Positions 33,100 through 41,396 of a stretch of DNA of 64,000 nt are shown in pieces (the first letter of the stretch is position 1; each line of letters begins with the position of its first letter). The translations under genes and the position numbers were made by a program. The stretch is from Pedobacter sp. FW305-3-2-15-E-R2A2 (lineage in GTDB: Bacteria > Bacteroidota > Bacteroidia > Sphingobacteriales > Sphingobacteriaceae). The stretch lies in NCBI RefSeq assembly GCF_038446955.1, contig NZ_CP151803.1, forward strand, positions 2,232,001 through 2,296,000, given 5' to 3'. The notes beneath the pieces are model-generated. The model was not told where the DNA came from and ran no database searches. It saw nothing but the letters and a program-made list of their open reading frames with translations.

Positions 33100-33165
33100 A
33101 CTTTTGCGTGATTTAGGTTATCTGGCTCCTGCAATCGTATTGACTATATTTGTAAAAAGTAAAAC

Positions 33166-34350
33166 ATGGAAAAGGCGAGGTTACTTAAGGCGATTATTGA
33201 AACGGCAATTGATGGGATCATTACCATCGATAACCGGGGCAGGATAGAGAGCCTTAATCCGGCAGCATTGAGGTTATTTGGCTATGCGCTGGAAGAGGTA
33301 GAAGGAAAAAATATTTCTGTTTTAATGCCTGAACCAGATAGAAGCGGGCATGACGGCTATATTTCCAGATACCAGACCACCGGGGAGAAACGGATCATCG
33401 GTAAGGGAAGAGAAGTAAAAGGACTGCGGAAAGATGGTTCCACTTTCCCTTTCAGACTGGCGGTCAGTGAGGTTCAATATGATGACCGGATCATTTATAC
33501 CGGATTTATACATGACCTCTCCAGGGAGAAAGAAGCAGAAGAACGATTGCGCGAATATGCTGCAGAGCTGGAGGAATTGGTAGAAGAACGTACCAAATCC
33601 CTTAAAAAAACGGTAAAAGCGCTAAGCGAAGCAAAAGAAGAAGTGAGTCTTTCTTTAGAAAAAGAGAAAGAACTCAATCAATTGAAAAGCAGGTTTGTAT
33701 CTATGGCTTCTCATGAATTCAGAACGCCGCTGAGCTCTGTACAACTTTCTGCTTCGCTAATCGATAAATATGCAGAGCCTTATAACAATCCCAGTATCAG
33801 AAAGCATGTCAGCAAGATCAAAAATGCAGTAGGGAACTTAACCACCATCCTGAATGATTTTCTATCTCTGGAGCGTCTGGAAGCAGGAAGGGTCGAACCT
33901 ACATTTACTGCATTTGACCTCGTGAAACTTGCGGAAGAGATTACGGAAGAAATGCAGATGATTGCCAAACAGGATCAGAACATCATTTACCAGCATACCG
34001 GATTGCAAAGTATGGTACTGCTTGATCCAAACCTCTTGAAAAACTGTATGATCAATCTGATTTCCAATGCCATCAAATACTCCGGAGAAAATACTTTCAT
34101 AGAATTTAATACGGAAATCAACGACCAGCAATGTGTAGTGACCATCAAAGATAATGGGATCGGGATTCCGGAATCAGACCATAAGTATTTATTTCAGCCC
34201 TTTTTCCGGGCCCACAATACCGGTAACATCCCGGGAACAGGGCTGGGCTTAAACATTGTACACCGTTATGCCTCCTTAATGAGGGGGGATTTATATTTTG
34301 AAAGCAGCATTCATACCGGGACTAAATTTGTCCTGTCTTTCCATAAATAA
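33166..34350 (+). CDS. FixL-like soluble PAS histidine kinase, candidate haem oxygen sensor
   Basis: 394 residues with no membrane helix. The PAS domain (about 5-118) aligns with the haem PAS of Bradyrhizobium FixL through SVLMPEPDRSGHDGYISRY and TGEKRIIGKGREVKGLRKDG. By offset, His62 matches the haem-ligand His200, Tyr65 matches Tyr203, Arg68 matches Arg206 and Arg82 matches Arg220. A coiled coil (about 118-172) leads to HisKA with His183 (MASHEFRTPLSS). The ATPase boxes are NLISNAIKYS, DNGIGIP and GTGLGLNIV. The next gene, 19 bp on, is a receiver-Crp fusion. FixL-like PAS domains can lack haem, so oxygen sensing is a strong hypothesis, not proof. Confidence 0.85.
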   Translation: MEKARLLKAIIETAIDGIITIDNRGRIESLNPAALRLFGYALEEVEGKNISVLMPEPDRSGHDGYISRYQTTGEKRIIGKGREVKGLRKDGSTFPFRLAVSEVQYDDRIIYTGFIHDLSREKEAEERLREYAAELEELVEERTKSLKKTVKALSEAKEEVSLSLEKEKELNQLKSRFVSMASHEFRTPLSSVQLSASLIDKYAEPYNNPSIRKHVSKIKNAVGNLTTILNDFLSLERLEAGRVEPTFTAFDLVKLAEEITEEMQMIAKQDQNIIYQHTGLQSMVLLDPNLLKNCMINLISNAIKYSGENTFIEFNTEINDQQCVVTIKDNGIGIPESDHKYLFQPFFRAHNTGNIPGTGLGLNIVHRYASLMRGDLYFESSIHTGTKFVLSFHK

Positions 34351-34369
34351 CAAATACGATTAAACACAA

Positions 34370-35428
34370 ATGAAGAAGATACAGATACTCATTATAGAAG
34401 ATAACGACGACATCAGGGAAAGTACTGCAGAAATTCTGGAGCTTGCCAATTATGAGGTATTGCAGGCCAGCAATGGCCGGATAGGCGTCGAACTGGCGGG
34501 AACGCACCTGCCAGACCTGATCTTATGTGACATCATGATGCCCGAGCTGGATGGCTATGGGGTATTGTATTTGCTCAATAAAAATGAAAGAACTGCAGCT
34601 ACTCCTTTTATCTTTCTGACCGCCAAGGCGGAACGTCTGGACATGCGCAAAGGAATGGAAATGGGAGCAGATGACTACCTCACCAAACCTTTTGACGATG
34701 TAGAACTGATGAATGCGATAGAAAGCAGGCTCAGTAAAAAAGAGAAACAACAACATTTCTATAGCCAGTCGCTGGAAAAACTCAGCGCGCTGTTTAGCAA
34801 TACTTCAGGTATGCAGGAGCTGGAGAAAATTATTGCCGCACGCAAAGTCAGGGCGATTAAGAAAAAACAAATCGTTTATTACGAAGGAGACAATGTTTCC
34901 GGCGTTTACCTCGTGATGCAAGGGAAGGTGAAAACCTTTAAGCTGAGCGAAGACGGAAGGGAATTGCTCACCGGGATGTATGGTCAGGAAGAATACTTTG
35001 GGATCACTTCCTTATTGCTCAATGCCCCATATACAGAAACGGCAGAGGCGATGGAAGACAGTACGGTTTGCATGCTGCCAAAGGATTTAATGGAAGATTT
35101 ACTCCACCGTTATCCGGATGTAGCCAGACAGTTTATAGAAATTCTCTCCAATAACCTTCAGGAAAAAGAAGAACAATTGCTGCAATTGGCCTATCATTCT
35201 GTTAGAAAACGCATGGCGGAAGTATTGGCCAGGCTTTGCAAACAGGAGCAGGAAGGAACCGAGTTGACCTTGCGTATTTCCAGGGATAACCTTGCTGCCA
35301 TGGCAGGAATGGCCACAGAAACGGTCAGCAGGATCCTCAGCGACTTCAAAGATGAAGGGATTATTGAAAGAAAAGGAAGCCAGATCGTTATCCTTGACCA
35401 GATTCGACTGCAGCAAATGAAAAACTGA
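34370..35428 (+). CDS. Response regulator with receiver plus Crp/Fnr output domain
   Basis: 352 residues. The receiver domain (1-125) carries the phospho-acceptor Asp54 (LILCDIMMPELDGYG), acidic pocket EDND at 10-13, and the conserved Lys in DDYLTKPFDD. A linker leads to a cyclic-nucleotide-binding-like domain (about 150-265, IVYYEGDNVSGVYLVMQGKVKTF) and a Crp-type helix-turn-helix (RISRDNLAAMAGMATETVSRIL). No N-terminal Cys cluster is present, so it is not itself an FNR iron-sulphur sensor. In rhizobia FixJ activates fixK; here receiver and Crp-type effector are one protein. It is encoded 19 bp after the kinase and probably activates the hemN and cco genes. Confidence 0.93.
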   Translation: MKKIQILIIEDNDDIRESTAEILELANYEVLQASNGRIGVELAGTHLPDLILCDIMMPELDGYGVLYLLNKNERTAATPFIFLTAKAERLDMRKGMEMGADDYLTKPFDDVELMNAIESRLSKKEKQQHFYSQSLEKLSALFSNTSGMQELEKIIAARKVRAIKKKQIVYYEGDNVSGVYLVMQGKVKTFKLSEDGRELLTGMYGQEEYFGITSLLLNAPYTETAEAMEDSTVCMLPKDLMEDLLHRYPDVARQFIEILSNNLQEKEEQLLQLAYHSVRKRMAEVLARLCKQEQEGTELTLRISRDNLAAMAGMATETVSRILSDFKDEGIIERKGSQIVILDQIRLQQMKN

Positions 35429-35438
35429 CGAAGATCAC
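35425..35438 (+). promoter_or_regulatory. Crp/Fnr-type box upstream of the hemN unit
   Basis: CTGAC-GAAG-ATCAC keeps the TGAC-N4-ATCA core and overlaps the regulator stop codon. Its centre is about 62 bp before the start predicted from the -7 box TAACTTTG at 35483-35490. Confidence 0.5.
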
Positions 35439-35482
35439 TTTTTAGGCTGACCGAACTCATTCTCCCCGCCATGCCTTCATGC

Positions 35483-35504
35483 TAACTTTGATTATTAAAT
35501 AATC
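35483..35504 (+). promoter_or_regulatory. -7 box and palindrome at the hemN-unit start
   Basis: TAACTTTG (35483-35490) matches TAnnTTTG. A perfect palindrome GATTATT-A-AATAATC (35490-35504) lies directly over the predicted transcription start, 8 bp before the ATG, where a repressor could act or where it could form a short 5' hairpin. Confidence 0.5.
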
Positions 35505-35511
35505 GAACCGC

Positions 35512-35985
35512 ATGAGAGTCGTCGCATATAGTATAAAATCTTTTGAAAAAGAACCGTTGGCCATTGCCAACAATAAAAAACATGAGATCACACTGATTTC
35601 CAATTCGCTGGGCCTGGAAACGGTTTCTTATGCCGAAGGTAAAGAAGCGGTGATTGTTTTCAATGAAGAGGATAATGTTTCTGCCATGGTGATCAATAAG
35701 CTGGCCGATCTGGGGGTGAAATTTATTGCTACACGCTCTACGGATACCTCACATATCGACACCGAAGCCGCTGCTTTAAGAAGCCTTAAGATCGCCAATG
35801 TTCCATTGGCTTCCTTATCTGGCCTCAGCGAGAAGGAATTACCAATGGCCCTGGCCACAGAAACCATCATCAACCTGGACAACTGGCAGCAAAACCGTTG
35901 CCTCGGCGATGCTTGTGTCTGCTCAAGGGCATGTGATCAGGCGGGAAGTAAAGTGCACATCAAAGGACAACCTCATCAGCATTAA
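35512..35985 (+). CDS. D-lactate-dehydrogenase N-domain-like protein with C-terminal Cys cluster
   Basis: 157 residues. Residues 1-120 resemble the catalytic-side N-terminal domain of D-2-hydroxyacid dehydrogenases (VVAYSIKSFEKEPL, INKLADLGVKFIATRSTDTSHIDTEAA), but the NAD-binding domain is missing. In its place is a short Cys-rich tail RCLGDACVCSRACDQ (Cys130, 135, 137, 141) and a His-containing end (KGQPHQH). The frame is intact and ends 1 bp before hemN, so it looks like a selected small protein rather than a remnant. A metal, Fe-S or haem-related partner role for HemN is possible; no function is known to me. Confidence 0.65.
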   Translation: MRVVAYSIKSFEKEPLAIANNKKHEITLISNSLGLETVSYAEGKEAVIVFNEEDNVSAMVINKLADLGVKFIATRSTDTSHIDTEAAALRSLKIANVPLASLSGLSEKELPMALATETIINLDNWQQNRCLGDACVCSRACDQAGSKVHIKGQPHQH

Positions 35986-35986
35986 T

Positions 35987-37345
35987 ATGGATAGCATCGT
36001 TTCAAAATACCATGTTGCTGCGCCACGTTATACCAGTTACCCTACGGTTCCTTACTGGGACCTGACTGATTTTAATGCGGAAAACTGGGCTAAGTCCGTA
36101 GCACAATCCTTTAAAGAAAGCAACGATTCAGATGGGATCAGCGTATACATCCACCTTCCTTTTTGTGAAAGCCTCTGTACCTATTGCGGTTGCAATACGA
36201 GGATCACAAAGAACCATCAGGTGGAAGAACCTTATATCGCTGCCGTTCTAAAAGAATGGCAATTGTATCTGAATTTATTTGTCAGCAGGCCAAAAATCAA
36301 AGAATTACACCTGGGTGGTGGTACACCAACATTTTTCAGTGCAGAAAACCTCCAGATCCTGATTGAAGGAATTCTTAACTACGCAGACCTTCATGAGGAT
36401 GCAGAGTTTAGTTTTGAAGGTCATCCCGGAAATACAAACCCGGAACACCTGAGCACTTTGAATAAACTTGGATTCAGAAGGCTGAGTCTTGGGATTCAGG
36501 ATTTTGATCCTACGGTACAACTGATCATCAACAGAATTCAAAGCTATGAACAGGTAGAAGAGGTGACCCTCAAAGCCAGGGAGTCCGGCTATACCTCAAT
36601 TAATTACGATCTGATCTATGGTTTGCCTAAGCAAAGTTTTGAAGGGCTTTCCGATACCCTTGATGCCGTTGTGAAATTAAGACCAGACCGCATCGCTTTT
36701 TACAGTTATGCGCATGTGCCCTGGGTAAAACCCGGCCAAAGACGCTATACAGAAGCTGATCTGCCTTTGCCAAAAGCGAAGCAGGAGCTCTATGAGCTGG
36801 GCCGTAAAAAACTAAAAGAAGCAGGATATATCGATGTCGGTATGGACCATTTTACACTTGATACCGACAGTTTATACGGCGCGGAGATCAAAGGAAATCT
36901 GCACCGGAACTTTATGGGCTATACCCATCAATACAGTCGCTTAATGGTCGGATTAGGTGTTTCGTCAATCAGTGATACCTGGTCTGCCTTTGCTCAAAAC
37001 GTGAAAAAGGTGGAGGATTATATGAAGATCGTAAACGATGGGGAACTGCCTGTATTTAAAGGGCACTTACTGACAGAAGAAGATCTGGTGATCCGTAAAC
37101 ATATCTTAAACATCATGTGCAGGGGATATACTTCCTGGAACAGGGCTGAAGAACAGTCTGCAGCACTGAACGAAGGATTAAAGCGCATGCGCTGGCTGGC
37201 ATTGGACGGCCTTGTCTTATTGTCGGAGGAGAACCTGAGGGTAACGCCGCTGGGTAAAAGATTTTTAAGAAATATCTGTATGGCGCTGGATGCGCGGTTA
37301 TGGGCCAATCAGCCTACAACGCAGTTGTTTAGTCTTACCGGATAA
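35987..37345 (+). CDS. hemN: Oxygen-independent coproporphyrinogen III oxidase
   Basis: 452 residues from the ATG at 35987 (MDSIVSKYHVAAPRYTSYPT). A much earlier ATG in this frame overlaps the previous gene and is rejected. This radical-SAM enzyme decarboxylates coproporphyrinogen III for haem synthesis without oxygen. The Fe-S motif C-x3-C-x2-C is visible at Cys60, Cys64 and Cys67 (HLPFCESLCTYCGCN), then the SAM-binding LHLGGGTPTFF and the IQDFDP segment. Low-oxygen induction fits the upstream kinase-regulator pair and the neighbouring cbb3 oxidase, which needs haem. Confidence 0.96.
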   Translation: MDSIVSKYHVAAPRYTSYPTVPYWDLTDFNAENWAKSVAQSFKESNDSDGISVYIHLPFCESLCTYCGCNTRITKNHQVEEPYIAAVLKEWQLYLNLFVSRPKIKELHLGGGTPTFFSAENLQILIEGILNYADLHEDAEFSFEGHPGNTNPEHLSTLNKLGFRRLSLGIQDFDPTVQLIINRIQSYEQVEEVTLKARESGYTSINYDLIYGLPKQSFEGLSDTLDAVVKLRPDRIAFYSYAHVPWVKPGQRRYTEADLPLPKAKQELYELGRKKLKEAGYIDVGMDHFTLDTDSLYGAEIKGNLHRNFMGYTHQYSRLMVGLGVSSISDTWSAFAQNVKKVEDYMKIVNDGELPVFKGHLLTEEDLVIRKHILNIMCRGYTSWNRAEEQSAALNEGLKRMRWLALDGLVLLSEENLRVTPLGKRFLRNICMALDARLWANQPTTQLFSLTG

Positions 37346-37430
37346 TCCGGGTTAAGCTGATAAGAACATACTTGAACGCTTAACCAACAAAAGCATTAGC
37401 ATTAGCAAAAATATCAAAAGAAACTAAAAT

Positions 37431-37495
37431 AGCTCGCTTTGAACGCAGCAATGACCTTGAAAAAGGGATTGGGAACGTTTAAAGCGAGCTGTTTT
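37431..37495. terminator. Bidirectional terminator between hemN and the globin gene
   Basis: AGCTCGCTTT (37431-37440) pairs with AAAGCGAGCT (37481-37490), with further partial pairing in the 40-nt interior (CAATGACCTT with AAAGGGATTG). Plus strand tail GTTTTGTTT, minus strand tail ATTTTAGTTT. The globin stop codon sits at its right arm. Confidence 0.7.
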
Positions 37496-37865
37496 GTTTA
37501 ATCTTATATTGCATCAGCTGCCCGATAGAAGAGGCTCTGGAAATGGCATTATCCGCTACCGGTCCTTCAAAATTAGCGCTGATGGTAGCTGTCCATATTT
37601 TCATCCATTGATCAAAGTGTTCCGGATGCAGGGGCACTTCTTTATTTAAGGCAATGTGCTTTAACATTGGATTGCCTTTGTAGGTCACCACGTCCAATAA
37701 GATCGTCTCCCAGAAAGTAACCATCACCGGGATATGTCTTTCCAATGAAAAATCTGCCGCTTTAAATACCGGACCAATCACCGGATCAATAAGTGCATTG
37801 CTGTAGAAAGCATCTACCAATAGGCGAATGTCATTGCTGTCTTTTATATCTCTCATATTTTTCAT
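37479..37865 (-). CDS. Group III truncated haemoglobin
   Basis: 128 residues. The group III pattern is clear: LVDAFYSNALIDPVIGPVF (B/CD region with Phe20 and Tyr21), then HIPVMVTFWETILL and YKGNPMLKH. The proximal His is probably His83 in HPEHFDQWMKIW. Trp52 and Trp91 are typical of the group. These small haem proteins are linked to NO or oxygen handling in microaerobic cells. The -7 box TAAATTTG (37875-37868) sits 2 bp before the first ATG, so Met4 at 37856 could be the true start. It is the last gene downstream of the cco set; I see no Crp/Fnr box before it. Confidence 0.93.
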   Translation of the reverse strand: MKNMRDIKDSNDIRLLVDAFYSNALIDPVIGPVFKAADFSLERHIPVMVTFWETILLDVVTYKGNPMLKHIALNKEVPLHPEHFDQWMKIWTATISANFEGPVADNAISRASSIGQLMQYKIKQNSSL

Positions 37866-37898
37866 TACAAATTTACGTTTAATGCGTTAAAAAAAGAG

Positions 37899-38585
37899 TT
37901 ACCTGCATTCTGCAACCCCTTGCGCGGTTCCTGCCGGACTTAGATAGGGGATGTTTAACTCCAGTCCCCGGAAAATAAACCAGATGCCCAGGCAAAGCAT
38001 AAAGTAAGGAATCACCCTGTTGATCCTCTTCCGCAATAATGCACCTGTAAATCCCATACTTAACGTTGCAATGAACATCAGGGGGAGGGTCCCCATCCCG
38101 AACCAGAACATATAAGTCATGGAACTGCTTACATTTCCGGTATTTAAGGCTCCTGCCATCGCCAGATAAACAAAACCACAAGGCAGAAATCCATTGATCA
38201 GCCCAATGATCAGGTGATTGGCCTTATGTTTCAAGGCATAGTTAAAAGCCTTATGAAAAGGCTTTAAAAAGAAGGAAGGCGTGTGCTTAAAGACCTGGAA
38301 TTTGAATAACCTGGAACAGGCTGCCATCACAATCAATACACCGCTGAAAATACTAACTCCCTGTTGAAAACCGGCCATCCAGATCTGTTGTCCGATCAGG
38401 CCAATCATCAGGCCCAGAAAACAGTAAGAAATGATCCTTCCCAATTGATACAATAGCTTATCCAACACCAGAAATGCCCAGCCCTGTTTCAGGGAGGGCA
38501 CAGCGAAGGCAAGGGGACCGCACATACCTATGCAATGCACGCTCCCCAGCAGTCCGATCATGAAAGCAAGTCTTTCCGTACTCAT
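37899..38585 (-). CDS. TauE/SafE (DsbD_2-like) membrane protein of the cco operon
   Basis: 228 residues, about six helices. The N-terminal LLGSVHCIGMCGPLAF (Cys18, Cys22) is the recurring signature of the UreH/DsbD_2-type proteins found at the end of ccoGHIS clusters, where they are annotated as sulphite exporter family. A role in copper or cytochrome maturation for cbb3 oxidase is more likely than sulphite export. It overlaps ccoH by 4 nt, showing translational coupling. Confidence 0.82.
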   Translation of the reverse strand: MSTERLAFMIGLLGSVHCIGMCGPLAFAVPSLKQGWAFLVLDKLLYQLGRIISYCFLGLMIGLIGQQIWMAGFQQGVSIFSGVLIVMAACSRLFKFQVFKHTPSFFLKPFHKAFNYALKHKANHLIIGLINGFLPCGFVYLAMAGALNTGNVSSSMTYMFWFGMGTLPLMFIATLSMGFTGALLRKRINRVIPYFMLCLGIWFIFRGLELNIPYLSPAGTAQGVAECR

Positions 38586-39013
38586 TTCACCATGACCTCC
38601 TGCTCATCCAAATAGGATTTACCTGCACTATTCCATGTAATGATCAGTTTCCATCTCCCTTTGGCAATTTCTTTCGAAGGGATGGCCGATCTATAGGCTG
38701 CAGCTGTTTTGAAATTAACCACCTTGTCCATTCGTTTATCCGATGGACGGACGATTTTTACTTTTCCCTCTGCAGCAGCTTTAAACGTCAGCAGAATTTC
38801 TCCTGGTAAAACAAGGATCTCCGGTGCAGCATGGTCTGCCTTTACCTGTTCCTTCAGGTGGTAATCTGCATCGTAATTGAGCCCTTTCTCATAATAATCA
38901 TTATCTACAAGGGCGTCAGGTTTGCTGTTAAACATCATCACTGCCAGTACGACAATGAAGGTCATGAACGATACCATACCCATCACTAATTTTGTTCCCC
39001 AGTTCCATTCCAT
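38582..39013 (-). CDS. ccoH: FixH/CcoH cbb3 oxidase assembly protein
   Basis: 143 residues. One N-terminal membrane helix (LVMGMVSFMTFIVVLAVMMF) is followed by the FixH-family segment DNDYYEKGLNYDADYHLKEQ and a beta-rich periplasmic domain ending IITWNSAGKSYLDEQEVMV. FixH helps assemble active cbb3 oxidase together with the copper pump CcoI. It lies 4 bp after ccoG and overlaps the TauE/SafE gene. Confidence 0.9.
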   Translation of the reverse strand: MEWNWGTKLVMGMVSFMTFIVVLAVMMFNSKPDALVDNDYYEKGLNYDADYHLKEQVKADHAAPEILVLPGEILLTFKAAAEGKVKIVRPSDKRMDKVVNFKTAAAYRSAIPSKEIAKGRWKLIITWNSAGKSYLDEQEVMVK

Positions 39014-39017
39014 ATGC

Positions 39018-40418
39018 TTAATCGTTTATTGGTGCTATAAATGTAGTTTCAAATCTATCCAGGACCTTTCCATCCGATACCAGTTTGAAACCGATGTCTG
39101 ACTTGTATTTCTTTAATGCCGACTGAGGCATGATCACAAAGAAAGTCAGCTTTGCCACACCGCCATAGGCGATGGAATCCTGTTTCTGGATATACTGAAT
39201 TTTGGTGGATGGATCATCCGGAATGATTTCAAACTTCAATGATTTATTTGTTTTATTGATCAGCTCGGCATTGTATAAATTGCTGACTTCCTTTTCTTTC
39301 TCCCGCATCTGATAAAGTGTGCCCCCTGCACGTAAAATCGTAGTTTTGACATCACTTCTGACGATTAAAAGGTAGCTCAGTACCGCTATTAAAACAAGCA
39401 GTACACCGGTATAGGCATACACCCTTTTATTGAGATGAAAACCCTGTTTGAACTTGATCTCATCGTCAGATTTAAACCCAATCAGGCGTGTTGGACGGTT
39501 GATTTTCTCCATCACCATATCGCAGGCATCAATACAAGCCGTACAGTTTACGCATTCCAGCTGAGTACCATTCCTGATGTCGATTCCGGTAGGACAAACC
39601 TGTACGCAAAGCTTGCAATCGATACAGTCGCCGATTTGGTTTTCTGTTTCTTTAATGCGCTTCCCGCGAGGTTCTCCGCGTTCGTAATCATAGGCAACAA
39701 TGATGCTCTGGTTGTCCAGTAATACGCCTTGCAGACGGCCATAAGGACAAATCACCGTACACACCAGTTCCCGCATTCTGGAAAATACCAGGTAAAATAC
39801 GATGGTAAATACGCAGATCGCGATAAAGCCGCTTAAATGCATGGATACCGGTTCCGTTATGATGCTGATCAACACGGAAGAGCCGATCAGGTAGGAGAGG
39901 AAGATATTGGCGATCAGAAAAGAAATCGCCAGGTAAATTCCATGTTTTAATCCTTTTTTAAAGACCTTTTGTCCGGTCAAAGGACCATCATCCAGCTTTT
40001 TGCGTTTATGATGGTCGCCCTCAATCCAGATTTCTATCTTCCGGAAAATCATTTCCAGAAAGATCGTCTGCGGGCATGCCCATCCGCAAAATACCCGTCC
40101 AAAGACGACAGTAAACAGTACGATGAATACAATGAAAATCAGCAAAGCCAATACAAAGAGGTAGAAATCCTGAGGCCAGAAGATGACGCCAAAGAATACA
40201 AACTTTCGTTCCAGCACATTTAAAAGAACCAATTGCTCCCCATTTAACTTAAGAAATGGGGCAGCAAATAGTAATGTCAGGAAAAAATAACTGACGATGG
40301 AGCGGTATTGATATAATTTCCCCTTGATCACATGAGGATAAAGCCATTTACGGCTTTTACCATCATCGGTAAGGGTGGAGATCTGGTCTCTGAACTGTCC
40401 GGGACTTTGCGACGACAT
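39018..40418 (-). CDS. ccoG: CcoG/RdxA cytochrome oxidase accessory ferredoxin
   Basis: 466 residues. Several membrane helices in the first 220 residues include VVFGRVFCGWACPQTIFLEM (a conserved Cys pair) and VCTVICPYGRLQG. Two [4Fe-4S] ferredoxin motifs lie near residues 260-300: CIDCKLCVQVCPTGID and CVNCTACIDACDMV. After another helix comes an Ig-like periplasmic domain. CcoG-type proteins are required for cbb3 maturation, probably as a Cu(II) reductase. It is separated by one base from ccoP. Confidence 0.95.
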   Translation of the reverse strand: MSSQSPGQFRDQISTLTDDGKSRKWLYPHVIKGKLYQYRSIVSYFFLTLLFAAPFLKLNGEQLVLLNVLERKFVFFGVIFWPQDFYLFVLALLIFIVFIVLFTVVFGRVFCGWACPQTIFLEMIFRKIEIWIEGDHHKRKKLDDGPLTGQKVFKKGLKHGIYLAISFLIANIFLSYLIGSSVLISIITEPVSMHLSGFIAICVFTIVFYLVFSRMRELVCTVICPYGRLQGVLLDNQSIIVAYDYERGEPRGKRIKETENQIGDCIDCKLCVQVCPTGIDIRNGTQLECVNCTACIDACDMVMEKINRPTRLIGFKSDDEIKFKQGFHLNKRVYAYTGVLLVLIAVLSYLLIVRSDVKTTILRAGGTLYQMREKEKEVSNLYNAELINKTNKSLKFEIIPDDPSTKIQYIQKQDSIAYGGVAKLTFFVIMPQSALKKYKSDIGFKLVSDGKVLDRFETTFIAPIND

Positions 40419-40419
40419 A

Positions 40420-41214
40420 TTAATCTTTTTTGCCCTGTGGTGCTTTCGCTCCTGCAGGATTACTTCCTTTTAATGACAATACATAATTGGTGATGTCTGA
40501 GATTTGTTTGGCATTCATGGATTTCTCCCAGGCCACCATTCCTTTCTCAGGAACACCATATTTGATTGTTTTGAATACGTCTTTTACGCTTCCGCCATGC
40601 AGCCAGAACTCATCAGTCAGGTTAGGGCCAACACCACCTTCTCCATTTGCCCCATGACAAGGCGTACAAACGGTTTTAAATAAGGCTGCCCCTTTTTGAA
40701 TCACTTCTTTATCATTGCTTTGTGCTACATTGCTCTCATTGATCTGAGGGCCTGCGGCACCTGGTTTCTGAAGAAAAGCAAGGCGATCATCTGCAGCCTG
40801 CTGAAGTTCTATCGCATATTCTTCTTCCTGTGATTTTCCCCAGTTGAAAACATGGTAATTGAACATATATCCGATGGCGAAAATGATGGTTCCATAAAAC
40901 AATACGCTAAACCAGGCCGGAGTAGGGTTATCCAATTCCGCAATGCCATCAAATTCATGGTCCATCATCAGGTCTTTCTCCTCTGCCATAGGTTTTAAGC
41001 CCATGAGTTTGGTCCAGATCGAAGGTTTTGCCTGTTCTTCAGCTTCACGTTTTGCGGCCAGTAACCGGAATTGTTCTTTCTCCTCTTCAGTGGCAAATGG
41101 GGAAGGGCTGATGCTTTCCTTAATAAAGATTTTGATTACCTTCAATACCTGTAAGGAAACGATAAGGATGAGCGCTGCAACAAATAGCAGGGCCCAGATA
41201 AGTAGGTCTGTCAT
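40420..41214 (-). CDS. ccoP: cbb3 oxidase subunit CcoP, single-haem form
   Basis: 264 residues with two membrane helices (about 3-25 and 101-125) and one periplasmic cytochrome c domain, CTPCHGANGEGGVGPNLTD near residue 178, with distal Met in KGMVAWEKSM. Classical CcoP has two haem c sites; only one CxxCH is present here, a form common in Bacteroidota. It passes electrons to the CcoN core. Its ATG overlaps the ccoQ stop by one base. Confidence 0.93.
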   Translation of the reverse strand: MTDLLIWALLFVAALILIVSLQVLKVIKIFIKESISPSPFATEEEKEQFRLLAAKREAEEQAKPSIWTKLMGLKPMAEEKDLMMDHEFDGIAELDNPTPAWFSVLFYGTIIFAIGYMFNYHVFNWGKSQEEEYAIELQQAADDRLAFLQKPGAAGPQINESNVAQSNDKEVIQKGAALFKTVCTPCHGANGEGGVGPNLTDEFWLHGGSVKDVFKTIKYGVPEKGMVAWEKSMNAKQISDITNYVLSLKGSNPAGAKAPQGKKD

Positions 41215-41378
41215 TACTCGTCGTCTTTTAAAGGTAATTCACTCATATATTTTATTTCGTCTTTTTTCATGGTCAGCAGGAGAATGCCGACCAGTAAGAA
41301 AAAGACCATGAAAATCCCCAGAGAGGTGAGTAAATACACCTGGCTTCCATCTACTTGATTTAAAAATTGCTTAAACAT
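41214..41378 (-). CDS. ccoQ: CcoQ-like small cbb3 subunit, 54 aa
   Basis: ATG at 41378, TAA at 41216-41214. The peptide starts MFKQFLNQVDGSQVYLLTSL, has one helix (GIFMVFFLLVGILLLTM) and a charged tail (KKDEIKYMSELPLKDDE). Size, single helix, and position between ccoNO and ccoP identify it as the small fourth subunit, though CcoQ sequences are poorly conserved. The 18-bp gap to ccoNO and the one-base overlap with ccoP show one polycistronic message. Confidence 0.85.
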   Translation of the reverse strand: MFKQFLNQVDGSQVYLLTSLGIFMVFFLLVGILLLTMKKDEIKYMSELPLKDDE

Positions 41379-41396
41379 GGTGTTGTTGTTTAGATT

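Noticed and set aside
35798..37345. Longer hemN with 63 extra residues
   Set aside because: The extension overlaps the preceding gene in another frame and has no HemN-like sequence; MDSIVSKY at 35987 is the normal start.
37899..38585. A true sulphite exporter
   Set aside because: The TauE/SafE label fits only broadly. The HCIGMCGP motif and its position after ccoGH favour a cbb3 or copper maturation role.
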